From positions 46,253,428-46,317,427 of the forward strand of contig CM055098.1 in the NCBI GenBank assembly GCA_029204225.1: a stretch of 64,000 nucleotides of DNA. Reading direction: 5' to 3'. Positions within the stretch are counted from its first letter, which is position 1; each line of letters opens with the position of its first letter. The notes beneath the pieces were generated by a model that saw only the letters and a program-made list of their open reading frames with translations, was not told the origin of the DNA and searched no databases. Both the position numbers and the translations under genes were made by a program. The DNA comes from Diphasiastrum complanatum. Lineage: Eukaryota > Streptophyta > Lycopodiopsida > Lycopodiales > Lycopodiaceae. Shown here piece by piece: positions 46,137 through 58,754 of this stretch.

Positions 46137-46395
46137 CTCGTTGTATGGACCCGCGTCAGTGTGCACAACTGCCGCGTGTCGTTGGTCATGCATGACTCCT
46201 ATGGATGGAGATGACCCACCTGGACTATGTATATAGAGGTGGATCTCCATGAGCTTGTCATTCATTCTCTCCTGGAGAATGAAGAGCTCTTCCACTGGTG
46301 GTCAGGTCAGGACGAGTATCTAGGCCTCAAGATGTAGGTAGGCGAGGGTCGAGGGGTGGGGGGGGGTAAGACATGGTGGTATGGGACACCATGGC
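46121..46395. other. Unassigned junction sequence after copia element 4
   Basis: Starts with GAGTCAC...GTGACTC inverted repeats (7 bp arms). It contains a TATA-like ATGTATATAGAGG near 46231 and a G9 run near 46360. It has an LTR-like character but no partner. Confidence 0.3.
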
Positions 46396-46840
46396 TTACA
46401 TGAGATCCAAGCTTGCTTGATGGTGGTCTATAGCTCTAATGCACGAGGGTGAGGTGGCAGTACCTCTATGGTTGGACGGTAATGTAGCATTCGTCACCTG
46501 TTTGTGCTTTAGCAATGACGATGGGGATTTTAACAGTATCCCCTTCATTTCTTTATAATTCCATGCAAACACATCTTTGTATTTGCTCAATAACTTTTCC
46601 AAAACCCATAATTGGGTTGGATCAAGTGGGCCCCTACGTGCACAAAGCGATCTATGTCTTCATCACTATTCTTGAGATGTCTTTGCAGGTCCCTCAAAAG
46701 AAATTGATGGTGGTTGAGGTTCCCTTTTTTGGCTTAACCAAATTGATGATCACGTCATCAGTCGTGTAATCCTTAAAACGTTGTGGAACATCATATAGTG
46801 GATCATCATCGACTATTTTTTATGGAATCTTAGAAACACT
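46396..46840 (-). pseudogene. Ty3/gypsy relic 3: RT N-terminal fragment
   Basis: On the minus strand the frame starts MEKLLSKYKDVFAWNYKEMK, matching the segment that precedes the RT of plant gypsy elements (LL..YKDVFAW.Y.DM.GI). It is truncated within about 70 codons. Confidence 0.65.
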
Positions 46841-46854
46841 TCAGCCATTTCTAA

Positions 46855-47292
46855 TCAAGGCGTTCCAAGAAGGAATTTATAGGTGTCTAGCACAACACAC
46901 TCTGTAGTGAATATCAAACTCGCAATTCTAATCGGAAAATCAGTTATGTGACTTGCAGGCATTGTCATTCTTTGGTCAGTCATTCGTAACTTGTACTTAG
47001 GCTTTTCCAATATTATTATTCCCCATGCTTTTGCTAAGGACATGGCGATAATATTCACGCAAGACCCACTATCGAGAATGGCTTGAACAGATGGACAAGA
47101 ATTATAGTGCACGGGTAAGGTGATGTTGTTACCTTTAGCAACACCTATGTGAAGTAAGCTCATATCTAGATTATGAACCACTTCATTGTTTTCCGCTTGC
47201 CTTAACTCATCTTGAATATCAGGCTGCTGGGAGCTCTGCAATATGACATCCCTCAAAGGCTTGGAAAACTTCACGGCCGTGTAGAAGGGCAT
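46855..47292 (-). pseudogene. Ty3/gypsy relic 3: aspartic protease
   Basis: A minus frame of 145 codons. It contains the retropepsin active-site loop VQAILDSGSCVNIIAMSLA and a KYKLRMTDQRMTMPASHITD strand with FLLGTP at the end, the normal order of a gypsy protease. The D-S-G-S motif is intact. Confidence 0.8.
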
Positions 47293-48600
47293 AGTGATCT
47301 GAGTTTGTAAGAGATCAGAAAGAACCTCTAGCCTCTCGTAGGTGGTTGCCCCTGCGTAGGTAACTGGACAAATGGCGGAGTGGAAACTCTCTCTTCAGCT
47401 CTAACAAACTCATCTCAAAATTCATTGTATTGCCTTTGAACTTCTACAGGGTTACGGTATGACTATGGAATCATGGAAGTATTTGCGATGTGTTTCAGTT
47501 GTGATGGGTCCTTGTTTTGATCTAAGGTCCTTTGTTGTGCTCGTGTGACAGCAAGCAACGGTTCTTCAGATACCCTACATGTTGGAACAATCTTTTTAGC
47601 TTGATTAGCAATCTTTATATCAATGTTTTCTGATACAATCAGCACATGCAACGACGTATTGATATCTTAGGGTACATTCACTTTGAAAGTGAGTAGTTTC
47701 TCCTCATACGAAGCATCTCTTTTGAAGGGCTGAAGGAAAAATTGCATAACCTTCTGGGTTGGCTTGACTTGGTTGTTCCTCCAGATAATATTGATCGTTC
47801 GAATAGGAGGTAGATGCCTCATCTATGTATGTGTTATTAACACCTTCATCGTAAGTAGGTTCATAGATTGAGGTGTCGTATGAGGAATTATGTGCCAAAT
47901 TGGCCTGCACATGAGGTCGGTTTTTTGGCATCAACATATTTGGATGGGCAGGTCCTCGTGGGCTTGGGAGTGCTAATCGTGGTTGTTGTGGTCTTGGCAA
48001 CTCCTGAATTTGTATCGGACTCATATAGCGTGGATTATATTGAGCGGGTATCTGTCCTCGTGGTGCATATTGTTGTGGCATAGAATATTGGTGGTACCCG
48101 GCTGATTACATGTTAGGGATGTTGCATGGGTTGTACATGCAGCTTGATGTGGTATGAGATGTCGCGTCACAGAATACACATTAATTCTACGTGTCGTATG
48201 GTCTGTATGATGGTGGACACTCGTTACTGGTATGTGCACCACCACATTGTGGGCACCAGGTGTTTTCATGCCTATGGATAACGTTACCAGTTGGGCCCTG
48301 ATAGCTGGCATTGATATGATGTTAAGGCTTGTTGAAACTCTTTGCTGAGTTTCTCCATTTGTTGTTGATTCAACAACTCGAATTGAGATTTTCAGACTTG
48401 GTCTGAACCTCTTGTCTCACTTGGTCGACTTTCATTGAAACTACGGTGAGCTCTTTTCTCTTTCTGGTCATCCTCATCGGACCCTTCGTCTTCTTCTCGA
48501 ATGGCATCTGACATAGGTGATTTAAAAGTATGTTACTCTTCACCAGCTTTAAGCTCTTTCCGTACATGTCTTGGAAGACCAACTAGAAACCATACGATCA
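47293..48600 (-). pseudogene. Ty3/gypsy relic 3: Gag region
   Basis: Minus-strand segments in shifting frames: 48582-48370 (MVFQDMYGKSLKLVKSN), a zinc-knuckle-like WCPQCGGAHTSNECP at about 48265-48220, and a Pro/Gln/Tyr-rich part (48081-47704: QQYAPRGQIPAQYNPRYMS). It is colinear with the protease downstream, so one decayed element spans 48600-46396. No LTRs were identified. Confidence 0.65.
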
Positions 48601-49134
48601 ATATTTTTTTAGTATATAAAGACATGCTCTCCAACTCGTGGAGGAGGCCTTATCTTATAGTAGCGAGCTAGTTAACTCCATTCTATAGACTTTTGAGTTT
48701 CAGCACTAGCTTTCTTGAAAATACATTTCAGGTTTGAAAGGGCCTAAATTACTAGCTCCCACATGGTTTTCCATCTTTTGGAAATACCATGGGACTCACA
48801 ATATATGCACTTAGCCTAGCACTAGTAATTCTCGTGCTCTCAAACTCTTAGACTCTCAACATCATCTCCACTAAAAACCCTTTTGAGTGATGAGGCACTG
48901 CATCGACACCTCACGGGCATGGCATCAACTAACACAAGTGACCAGGCATGGCATCAACTGACACAAGTGACCATTTAGAGGGCTGGACCCTAAGCTCTTG
49001 GGGCCAAAAAGTTTGCATGCTACCTAGTACCAGGCCATTCCTGAAAGGCCCATCACAAATAAAGATAAGGAGGATTTACATTTCAGCTTTCCTTCCTTCA
49101 TCGTAACGTGAAGGAAGACAAAAAAAAACCAGAG
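48601..49134. promoter_or_regulatory. Presumed promoter/5' UTR of the transit-peptide gene
   Basis: No ORF or transposon motif. A tandem duplicate (CAGGCATGGCATCAACT-like) occurs around 48915-48965. An assignment as promoter rests only on its location upstream of the exon at 49135. Confidence 0.25.
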
Positions 49135-49632
49135 ATGGCAGCTCCAGTAAGATGCACTTTCATGGATACTGTCTCGTGTTTGGGTGGCAACACAACCAAC
49201 AAGAATGGGTTCACGAGCACTAGTCCAATCATGGGTGGATCGCAATTGAGGTGCTTTTCTAAATTACAGCCTGCTGCATCTGTTCTCCGTCTTCCATTGA
49301 AGAAGCACTGGCTGTGTATAAGTCCTTCAAGGCACAGCCCTCGCAACCTATTGCTGAGACAGGAGGATAGGCTAGCTCCAGTTTGCTTTTCCACAAGCGC
49401 TGGGGTGGAAACGAAATGGGAAAGATGGGCTCCCCTTGTTGGAAATGCAAAATTCGGGACTAAAGGAAGTTGCTTTCATACATCATCAGCAGGAGGTGTT
49501 GTAAGTTCAGTTGGAAGAAACTTCATTTGTTTGTCTGGAGATGGGTCTGCCGAGGATGGCGAGTTAACAGACGAAAGAGCAGCTAACGGAGTCAAAACCA
49601 GTAACTTTGAAGATGAAACACAACTCACCAAG
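49135..49632 (+). CDS. First exon of a nuclear gene for a probable plastid protein
   Basis: The ATG at 49135 gives MAAPVRCTFMDTVSCLGG and 166 codons open to a donor AAG|GTCAGA at 49632 (phase 0). The first about 90 residues are rich in Ser, Leu, Arg and Lys and nearly free of acids, as in chloroplast transit peptides. They are followed by an acidic stretch (DGSAEDGELTDERA). The frame could be extended upstream only with a GTG, so 49135 is the likely start. No retroelement similarity was seen. The exon has no domain by itself. Candidate later exons on the same strand lie at 61438 and 62395. If they belong together the intron is very long, as seen in gymnosperms. Confidence 0.6.
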
Positions 49633-50133
49633 GTCAGATTCTGCAAAATTGTTTTCTGAAATGATGGCTTTAGAGAGTCTCTAAGATTAACAGCTGATTA
49701 GTTTACATAGACACGATATTGTAGTGCTATCATATGAATAGAGACACACACACTAGGAGAAATTGATCCTTACTCCATATTTCTATCTGAAAGCTTCATG
49801 CCGCATACTATCTGAGATCCATTCTACAAACAAGAGAATTAAGCAGAAACCCAAACTCCACAATCTTACATCTAGGATACACTGTCCACTGTAAGGAACC
49901 GTCGTTTCCATCTCCTAAGGCCGTGTGGAACGTATCTCACAATGCTGAAATATTTCTGCTTCTATTATCTCCTCATTTATTTGAAATGTGAACAAAAAAA
50001 TAACATTGTCCCTATTCGCATAGTAGTTGGCATAATGAAATATTTCTCACCCCGTCCTTTGTGTGATGATCAGCAAGTTTTGCCATTACATATCATATAC
50101 CACCACAATCTCCTAGGCAAAGTTACAAGGACA

Positions 50134-50171
<38 letters not shown>

Positions 50172-51369
50172 ACATGTGATGAACTCAATCACAAATTTGG
50201 CATTACATAAGGACAATACATCATAAAACATGCAACAAATAGTATCCTTCCTCCAACTAAGGATACTGAAAGTGTGCTCTACTGAAGTTACCCTTGCCTA
50301 TATGTGCAATAAATATCGCTAGAAAATGTTAAGTTTTATTTCACATTATTGCTTGCGTGTGCCCTACTGGATTTGCCCTTGCTTTTGGTGCACACACAAT
50401 GGAGATTGCTCCAATCTCTTCTCACAGCCACTTTCCATCGTCTCCGTTGTTTTGTCCACACGAGTCTTTGTTTTGAGGATGTTTGATTGCAACTTCAATT
50501 GACTTGGTTTTTTCTTATTTTAAGTGAAGCTTTTTCCTTAACCTTTGCCTTCAAGTATGAGATAAATAACTCCTACAAAGATGTCAATGCTAGCACAAAA
50601 ATGGACTCACTAATACCAATTATTGTTATGGAGATACAACTTCTTGATAGTCTATTGATGGAAGATTGCTAATGGTGGACTGTTGGTGGTGAATTGCCAT
50701 TGGAAAATCAGGAACAATGAAGTTCTTTTGCAGGGAAAAAAGATTCCCACACCCTAGAAAATGATTTGTTACCATGTAGTGAACTGTGGCATAAGAATAC
50801 TAGACCATAAAGGATGAAGCAAATAGTATTCTCCCAATAACGTGGTACAACCAAGAACTCCAAAAAGTGAGTTCAATAGTAGTTGCGTTTGACCCGTAGC
50901 TAGTCTTGCGATGTTCGGTCAAGATATGTTTAATATATAAATCGCCTGATATAAAAGTACCTGAGGGGAGGTCTACGGTAGAAATATCGAATGTCTTGAG
51001 ATACCTAGCAAAACCATGATAGCCGATAATCTTGAGGTGAGTGTTGCCTATGTGTATCTTTGCTAAAAAATTTGGAACCAACTGGAACCATTGGATATAG
51101 GTGATAAGTCGAAAGATGGCGCCAAGTTGTAAATTTGTAGAATTGCAAACTTAGCAAAAATAATTTGGTGGCTTAGCCCGTTATCATTTGTGATAACATA
51201 TTCGTTTGTAACCGTGAGATATTGGCTCAATCTGATGACATAGGACACCATGCTTTTGCTGTTGTGGGGGCCAACAATGGGATATAAAAGCCTGCACTTA
51301 CTTGGAGCTTCTTGAATGAACTTCTGAAAATAGAATCTCTCTAACTAGACAAGGGAAGCATGGCCCTTC

Positions 51370-51370
<1 letters not shown>
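49633..51370. other. Putative intron sequence without recognised repeats except (TG)n
   Basis: No domain-bearing ORF. It includes a (TG)18 tract at 50135-50170. Short ORFs at 50487 and 51081-50800 have no support. Confidence 0.3.
50135..50170 (+). repeat. (TG)18 microsatellite
   Basis: An uninterrupted TG run of 36 bp. Confidence 0.95.

Positions 51371-51440
<70 letters not shown>
51371..51440 (+). repeat. (AG)35 microsatellite
   Basis: An uninterrupted AG run of 70 bp. Likely length-polymorphic. Confidence 0.95.
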
Positions 51441-51442
<2 letters not shown>

Positions 51443-51825
51443 CTATTAATGTCTTTGGAGTGCACAAGGTACATAAGATTAAAGATTACACTTCAAGTGT
51501 GTTTCTAATTCAGGCACCCTAGTGTCCAATATGAAACTGTAGAGAAGCTTAGCAAAAAAAAGACTAAAATAACGATAATAGTCATTCCTAAATCTAAACT
51601 TATAGGAGAGCTCACATAAAAAAGCTCCAATGAAACAATGGTCTAAGTGAATCTTTGACTATCTACAATGATGAACATCACGTAATATCCTAAGAGAAGC
51701 GCTTTAAGAAATTTGTGATGGTGGATGATGAGGGTACCATAGGACATGGAGGGTGTATACTTGTTAGAAGAGTATGATGCATGACTATCATGACTACAGG
51801 TCTGAAGAGCAATAACGATATTGTT

Positions 51826-52402
51826 TGTATTGGAAATGGTGAACTCAATCAACCTTTTTCGACACATTCCTTGAACGACCGATGGTTCGACACACTCTAT
51901 CTGAACATAACGACAGTACCGAACCAAAGTCCCAACCCAAGAGTCGCGATATGACTGTCAAACAATTGAATAGGTACCGAACTATCGAATGACAGAACTG
52001 TCGAGTGATTCAAATTATCGAATTCGAAACTTGGCAGTCATGAAGCACAAAATGCCACGATCAGTCATAGGCAACATTACGAGAGTTAGCACGTATTAGT
52101 TGGTACTTAAAAGTAAACCTTTCCTGTAATGATTAACTAAGTTGTCTATTAATTCCCTTCGATGAAATATATGTATGAAGGAATAGAGATCAAATAGAGA
52201 GAAGTGTAAGAGGAGCTTCAAGGGTGCTGTTTGGCGCCGCACTGACGACTCACTCAAAAAGAAAAGAAAGACAAAAGACTCTGTTCTTCCAGCATTGTTT
52301 TTGCGTTGTATATATTGGCTTGATTGTTGTGTTGTTTGTATTTCGTATTAGCGCATCTAGTTCTTGCAATTCCGCACATCACACCGCACACTTCCGCCAA
52401 CA
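51826..52402 (+). repeat. LTR A of copia family 2
   Basis: Starts TG(TA)TTGGAAATGGTGAAC, ends CGCCAACA, and is followed at 52403 by TGGTATCAAAGC. It is colinear with LTR B (52960-53455) and LTR C (55498-55780), with many substitutions. Confidence 0.8.
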
Positions 52403-52414
52403 TGGTATCAAAGC
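52403..52414 (+). other. Primer-binding site of copia family 2
   Basis: TGGTATCAAAGC directly after the LTR A end. The corresponding site after LTR B is deleted. Confidence 0.8.
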
Positions 52415-52433
52415 AGGTATATTAGATACAATA

Positions 52434-52943
52434 TGGCTAGTGCAATTTAGACAAAGATCACAATCAATCTCGATGGCGCAAACTACCGCATGTGGAAGTT
52501 CAAGACAAAGACACTTCTAAAGGGCGAAGGGATCTGGTCAGTAACAGATTTCACGGAGCCAAAACCTCCAGAGGGAGATCCAAGGAGGGTGGAATGGTAA
52601 GGAAGGATGAGCACGCAATGGCGATCATCGTGTCCTTCATAAACGAAGACATCCTCATGCAGATTGAAGACTGCCAAATCAGCCATGAAGCTTGGGAAAA
52701 GCTAAAGCAAAAATACGAAGTGAGGACAACTGCATCAGTCATGCACCTCCACAAGCAGTTGCTTGCGATGGGATGGAAACGAGTTAGATCAGCATGTGGA
52801 GAAGATCAAGACAATCTTTGCACAACTCTCTGCATCTCGGCAAGAGCATCAAGTCCTAGCACCCCAGCAGCTGATGTACTTCATGAAATCACTACCCTCA
52901 TCTTATTAGCCATTGAGAATGCTGACTTGGTTAACCTACTTTG
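52434..52943 (+). pseudogene. Copia family 2 gag remnant between LTRs A and B
   Basis: The ATG at 52434 gives MASAI and then a stop. It reads on as KITINLDGANYRMWKFKTKT and GEGIWSVTDFTEPKPP, then in another frame NEDILMQIEDCQISHEAWEK and LKQKYEVRTTASVMHLHKQL, matching the Gag at 53499. Coding stops after about 160 residues, and LTR B begins 17 bp later. Most of the element (protease to RNase H and polypurine tract) is deleted. Confidence 0.78.
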
Positions 52944-52959
52944 ATGTCATCTTGACAAC

Positions 52960-53455
52960 TGTTGGAAATGGTGAACTCAACCAACCTTTTTCGACACATT
53001 CCCTAAACAACCAATAGTTCGAGACACACCATCGACACCTACAGCTGGACACAGGGACATAGTCACGTGACCGTCGAACAGCTGAATGGCAGTCGAACTA
53101 TCGAGTAATTCGAATTAGCGAATTTGAAACTTGGTGGTCGTGAGACACAAAATGTCATGATCAGCCGTAGGCAACAGTACAAGAGTTAACACGTAGTTAC
53201 CTGGTAGTTTAACGTAAACCTTTCTTGTAATGATTAGCTAAATTGTCTTGTAATTCCCCTAGTGGAATATATGTATGAGAACAATGAAGAGACAAATAGA
53301 AGAATAGAAGAAAAGAGAAGTGTAAGAGGAGCTTCAGGGTGCTGTTTGGCACCGCACTGTCGACTCACTCTAAGTAAAGGAAATACTAAAGACATTCTAT
53401 TCTTCCAACATTGTTTTGCGTTGCATGCATTCGATTGATTGTTGTGTTGTTTGTG
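52960..53455 (+). repeat. LTR B of copia family 2 (3' end and primer site deleted)
   Basis: Starts TGTTGGAAATGGTGAAC. It follows LTR A up to the GTTGTGTTGTTTGT block, then jumps to ATTAGATACAATATGG, missing about 50 bp that in copy A hold the LTR end and primer-binding site. Confidence 0.75.
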
Positions 53456-53498
53456 ATTCATGATAGTTGGTCTAGATCTTGGGTTCATTAGATACAAT

Positions 53499-54300
53499 AT
53501 GGCTACTACAATTCAGACAAAGATCACAATCAATCTTGATGGCGCAAACTACCACATATGGAAGTTCAAGATAAAGACACTTCTCAAAGGCGAAGGGATC
53601 TGGTCAGTAATAGATCTCACAGAGCCAAAAGCTCTAGAGCGAGATCCAAGGAGGGTGAAATGGGTAAGGAAGGATGAGCGCGCAATGGCGATCATTGTAT
53701 CCTCCATAAACGAAGACATCCTCATGCTGATTGAAGACTATGAAAGCAGCCATGAAGCGTGGGAAAAGCTAAAGCAAAAGTACGAAGTGAGAACAATTCA
53801 GTCATGCACCTCCACAATCAGTTGCAGAGCTTGCGATGGGATGGGAACGAGCTAGATCGACACGTAGAGAAGATTAAGACGATTTTCGCGTAGCTCTCTG
53901 CATCTGGACAAGAGCACCAAGTCCCAACGCCCCAGCAACTGATGTACATCATGAAATCACTACCCTCATCTTATCAGCCACTGAGAATGCTCATCTTAAG
54001 TTTACCTGAGGTGACATTCGAAAGAGCAATGAATCTTGTAGCAGACGAAAGTTTGATGAGAGATGAACGAGAAACAAATGGAGACCAGGAGAAGGCCCTT
54101 TCTACAAAGGGAAAGAAGAAGACTAAAAACAAGCCCAAGATTGATAAGACTCAAATGAAGTCTTCAACGAAGGGTAACAACAACTAAGATACTTCTACCT
54201 GTGCTCACTGCACACAGCAGACAGATGTTGCTTTGATTCAAATATACCTTGCAGTCACTGCAAGAAGAATGGGACACTCAACATATGATTGCTGATTTAA
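53499..54300 (+). pseudogene. Copia family 2: Gag
   Basis: The frame with MATTIQTKITINLDGANYHI and WKFKIKTLLKGEGIWSVIDL, then MAIIVSSINEDILMLIEDYE and HEAWEKLKQKYEVRT, is a UBN2-type copia Gag. A frameshift near 53800 is followed by MKSLPSSYQPLRMLILSLPE, a lysine-rich tail, and a damaged zinc knuckle at 54255-54290 (GHSTYDC retained, first cysteines lost). Confidence 0.82.
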
Positions 54301-54328
54301 TCCCAAAGGAAAACATAAGGAAGAAAAG

Positions 54329-55230
54329 GTGAATGTTATTGAATCATCCAAAGATGGCGACAAGAACGACAATGTGTTCACAACTGTTGATGAAGAGTCC
54401 ACGACTTATGCACAACAAGACTACGACATAGTGATTGATTCAGGAGCCACATCTCATATCACTTGCAACAAGAATGTTCTGATGAACTACAAGGAACTGG
54501 ACAACACAAGAACATTGATACTGGGAGATGGAAGTAGACATGATGTCAAAGGTATCGGAACTCTTCCACTCCTTACACTGTCGGGACATACAAAGCTACA
54601 AGGAGCGCTCTATGTACCCACATTGAGGAGAGACCTACTCTCTGTATCGAGGATAGCAGATCTTGGAATATGAGTCCTATTCGATGGAAACACATGCAGA
54701 ATGGTCGAGCACAGATCGAATAAGCTGCTGACTATCACATCAAGACAAGGTAACTTGTATCAAGCATGATAGTGTACTGAATGCATCCGAAAGTGAAAAT
54801 TATCTCTGGCATAAGTCATCTAAATATGAGGAGTCTCTATGACATGAGCAAGATGAGCTTTTGAATAGTCTTAAAGTTACAAGTCCAAACTCAAACTTCT
54901 GCGAAGCTTGTCAGAAAGGTAAGTAGCATCGAAGCCCATTTGTACATGGAGGGAGAGCTACGGACATCCTAGAATTAGTTAATACACATGCCATTGGACC
55001 CATGAAGGTCGATTCCCTTTCGGGATCAAGATACTTCCGGACATTCATAGATTATTTCAATAGGATGATTACTATATACTATTTGAAGATGAAATCAGGA
55101 GTGTTCGATGCATTCAAGAAGTTTGTAGTGTTTGCAGAAGGACACACTTCCAAGAAATTGCATATTTTTAGGTCCGACAATGGAGGTGAATATTCGAGCA
55201 AAGAATTTTCAAGCTTCTGTTAGGAGAGAG
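54329..55230 (+). pseudogene. Copia family 2: protease and integrase
   Basis: The protease active site is IVIDSGATSHITCNKN (intact DSGA), followed by LYVPTLRRDLLSVSRIADLG. A stop at 54673 interrupts it. Then a degraded zinc-finger region (LWHK; CEACQKG), VNTHAIGPMKVDSLSGSRYF (first Asp position is His, T-H-A), FIDYFNRMITIYYLKMKSGV and the second core motif FRSDNGGEYSSKEF. After a stop at 55221 it continues ERGIEHQFAPADTPQYNGVA, ending with the catalytic Glu region (GVAERQN). Confidence 0.82.
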
Positions 55231-55497
55231 GCATCGAACATCAATTCGCGCCTGCAGATACACCACAATACAATGGTGTAGCAGAAAGGCAAAACAAAAT
55301 GCTTATCGAAGGAGCAAAGTGCATGATGGCTCAAGAACAACTACAGTATCTGAAGGCCACCTACAATTTTGGGTTGATCTGCGAAAGCAAACATGATAAC
55401 CCTCCATCATGAAAATGGATTCACAGAGTGCTATTTACTTAGCCCAGGATCCGGTGTTTCATTCGAAAACTAAGCATAGACCTCTAAAGTATCATCA
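55231..55497 (+). pseudogene. Copia family 2: integrase end fused to RNase H remnant
   Basis: After integrase (AERQNKMLIEGAKCMMAQ) the frame passes within about 100 bp to SQSAIYLAQDPVFHSKTKHR, the RNase H C-terminal motif. All of RT is therefore deleted. LTR C follows directly without a recognisable polypurine tract. Confidence 0.7.
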
Positions 55498-55780
55498 CAT
55501 CCTACAGCTGGACACAACGACATAGTCACACGACCGTCGAACAATCGAATGGCAATCGAACTATCGAGTAATTGGAATTATCGAATTCGAAACTTGGCAG
55601 TCGTGAGACGCAAAATGTCACGATCAGCCGTAGGCAACGTTACAAGAGTTAACACATAGTTAGCTGGTAGTTTAATGTAAACCTTTCTTGTAGTGATTAG
55701 CTAATTGTCTTTTAATTCCCCTGGTAGAATATATGTATGAGAACAACAAAGAGAGAAATAGAAGAAGAAGAAAGTTACAC
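55498..55780 (+). repeat. LTR C of copia family 2 (truncated both ends)
   Basis: Colinear with LTR B from its block TACAGCTGGACACA to the AGAATATATGTATGAGAAC block. The LTR start and the last about 170 bp are missing. Confidence 0.75.
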
Positions 55781-58750
55781 TTGGTCTTCCACCATTAGGA
55801 GGGCTTAACCCTGTGTTTATTTTCACTTTGACTCTCCTATTGAAAAAGAATTCCATATAGCTAAACTCTCATCAGGGATATCCTCCACTTCTAAATACCC
55901 ACCCTTTGGATCCAAATAATTACTGGCTGGAGTAGTCTTTACATGGTTATCCTGCCAATGAAGGAAATCTGCACCCAAAGCTAATGCAAAAACACTCTAA
56001 ACTTGGAAAATAAAGTTGTATAGAGGGACAATAGTGTCTAGTCTTTTGGAGCCACCTAAGGCAAAGCTGCTCACATTTCTTACCATTTGCTCTTTCATCG
56101 TGGCGGTCTAGTTTAGAATATCTTCTTTAGATCTCTTAATTGTGGTAGTCATGAAAGAGCCGCTTATATGCTCTGCCTTCAGTCCCATAGTGAGGGTCCA
56201 AGTTGCCCACATTATGTGCTCTTAAATAATTGAGTTGATGCATTTCACCAACACAAAGCCAAAGTCTTCTTGGTGGCCACCATGATCAAAATAGGGTTGC
56301 AGGTCTATCGTATATCACTTCCAAGGTTACTAGTTCCTCTTGGAAGAATGTGATTTATGATTGCCTTTGTGTTCAATCTAGTTCCAATGACAATCGTATA
56401 CTATTAGAAAGCGTGATTCCACCATTGCCATTGTCTCCGTACTAGTACTTGCTTAGGTCTATGGTCAAATGTTTGTTGCTCTTGTAGTGTAACCAAGCTG
56501 AAACTAAGCTACTAATTTGCTCCAAAAATAATGTGTGCTAGTAATTCCAACTAGGAAACTACATTGTTGACGTGCCTATGATTTGTCATGGTCCACTATA
56601 CCTAGGAGATATCTTGGTGCAGTTCCCTCTTGGTAACTGCTTTGATTTCAAAGGTACTATCTAGACGACCATGTCTCTTACAATAATATTGCGATTTGTA
56701 CAAATCCGACTCTCCGATTTTCTTTTGTTTTTATTATTATTTATATTTTACTTTTTTGAAACTTCATGTCAATTTGGGTTTAGAATCGATTTGAAAGTGA
56801 ATGTGGTCATACTGGGTGGCTAATTATCTAGTCATATTGTTTCAAGTTCTTGAATATTGCCAAAATAGGCTAGCAGGTAGTTGTTCAAGTATAGCATGTA
56901 TCATTTTGTTTAGGTATTGATGCTATTAGATCCTGGGTGACATTTTGTACTGCTAGCTAGTGTTGAAATCTAAAATCAAGAGTCACTTGTCTCGTTCTGC
57001 CTCAAATGTTACAAGCTTTGATCATATTCACATCATCCTTAAATCATAAATGTTGTCATTTTGATATTGAGGTGCTTTATGACTACTCAATCAGGGGGTT
57101 TTCTAAAGTGACAGTTTATATTTTTAATCTTCTTACAGTTGTCGTAGAGTGACGTCAACAGAGCTTTATTCATGGTTGTAAACATTTAAAGACAAATATT
57201 CACTGGAAAATCTTTGAAAGCTTATGATTTGTTTGTTGTACCTATTTAGGATGTAGTTTCTATGCGCTTCTTTTGCACATTTTTCAAGTTTTTTCTTTTC
57301 GCCTAGCTTGAACAATTACTTTTCCAATTTGCTTATTACAGAAAAATGGATACTTTGTTTGGCGTATCCTTGAAAGATGGCATGTACCTTGGGACTTGAG
57401 TGTGACGCTTCTTGGCATGTTTGCGTGGCTGATCAGGTGCTCGATGTCTTTGCATTGTCTTGTGAAAATAGTACTTGTACAAACGAGAGATTGCACAATA
57501 TTCCTCCAAAAGGTTATCGAACAAATTCATGGCATAGCATGAAGGACAAATAAAGTAGCAACAATGCTCATTGGAATGACATTTCGTTAACAACAAAATA
57601 GAAAACCATTGGTATCAAAATGCCTCATCGCACCATATTACAAAGAGAGCACTTTAATAACAGAGTTCGAGGGCATAAGTGAGGTGTGTATTGTCAATAT
57701 AAACAACGTTAAAGGTCGCTCGTTTTGATTGAGGATAGCCAAAAGCTCTCTATCACGGGCTTTGGCATATGAAACAAAGCTCAAATTATTCATGAGGTCA
57801 TATTGTAGAGGTGGCAGGTGGTGGAAGAGCTAAGCAAGGATAAGGAAAATAGGTGATAGCAGTGGTGCATGCAACAAGTTTTGATGCAAGAGATGCAATT
57901 TTATTGTTAACAAATTTAGCAAAAGTGAGAGTGGAAGTAGGGTAAACGTAAAAGAAGATGGCCTTTGTGGAAAGCTGGCCAAAATGTGGGATCTAAGGAG
58001 CTAGCAATAGACATAGCATGTTGCACAGTTTGTTATTGAAATCCAAGAAACTTCTTTTGAAGCAATGCTAACCTTCAATAAATCGTACCATAACTCTTCA
58101 AGAGAAATGTTTTGAAATGTATAGGAAGGAATGAATATGTAGAAAACTAGTGCATATACTATTTAAGTGAATTTGATTGTTGTAGATGAATATTCCAAGC
58201 TTGGTTTGCAAGTGCTAAAAAATCTTTGACACAAACAACCACGATTTGAACCTCTTTAAATAGATTCAAATTGTTTTGAGATTCGAATTGAAATCTTGCA
58301 ATTTTTTTTATAATTTTAACTCTCTAGTTTCTGTCATTGAAAAATTGTGCACACTAAATAACATTGCTGAAAATCAAATAAGTTACTAGTGAGAATCTTC
58401 ACAAGTTTAGAGGATCAATCATTGTATCGCCTGTCTCTCATTGTCTCAATTTAGTATCTTAAGTAACGTTTAAGTTTTTAACAGGATCTAACATCTTGAT
58501 TCCCTAAAAATTTCTAAAAACCCGATTTCTAACAAAAAAGTGTAGCAAACCTTTTCTTGGTTAATTTCCCCCCCTACAAAAACCTGCTTCTTTCAAATCT
58601 TTTGTGCCATGGCTCATACCAGCAAATAAGAAGCTGCAAAGCATATTCTCTCCAACTCATTCATAGGATAATTAGAAAGCAGGTTTTCTTATCATCTTGT
58701 CAATCATCCAAGTCTTTAGGTGTGCTTGTATTCCAAATTTGTCAATCTTA
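55781..58750. other. No recognisable gene or repeat
   Basis: 3 kb of AT-rich sequence. Minus ORFs near 57336-57596 and others lack domains. If the exons at 49135 and 61438 form one gene this is intron. Confidence 0.3.
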
Positions 58751-58754
58751 ATCT

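Noticed and set aside
46355-46370. G-rich run as a possible G-quadruplex or polypurine tract
   Set aside because: A single G9 run without further G-tracts and no LTR start directly next to it.
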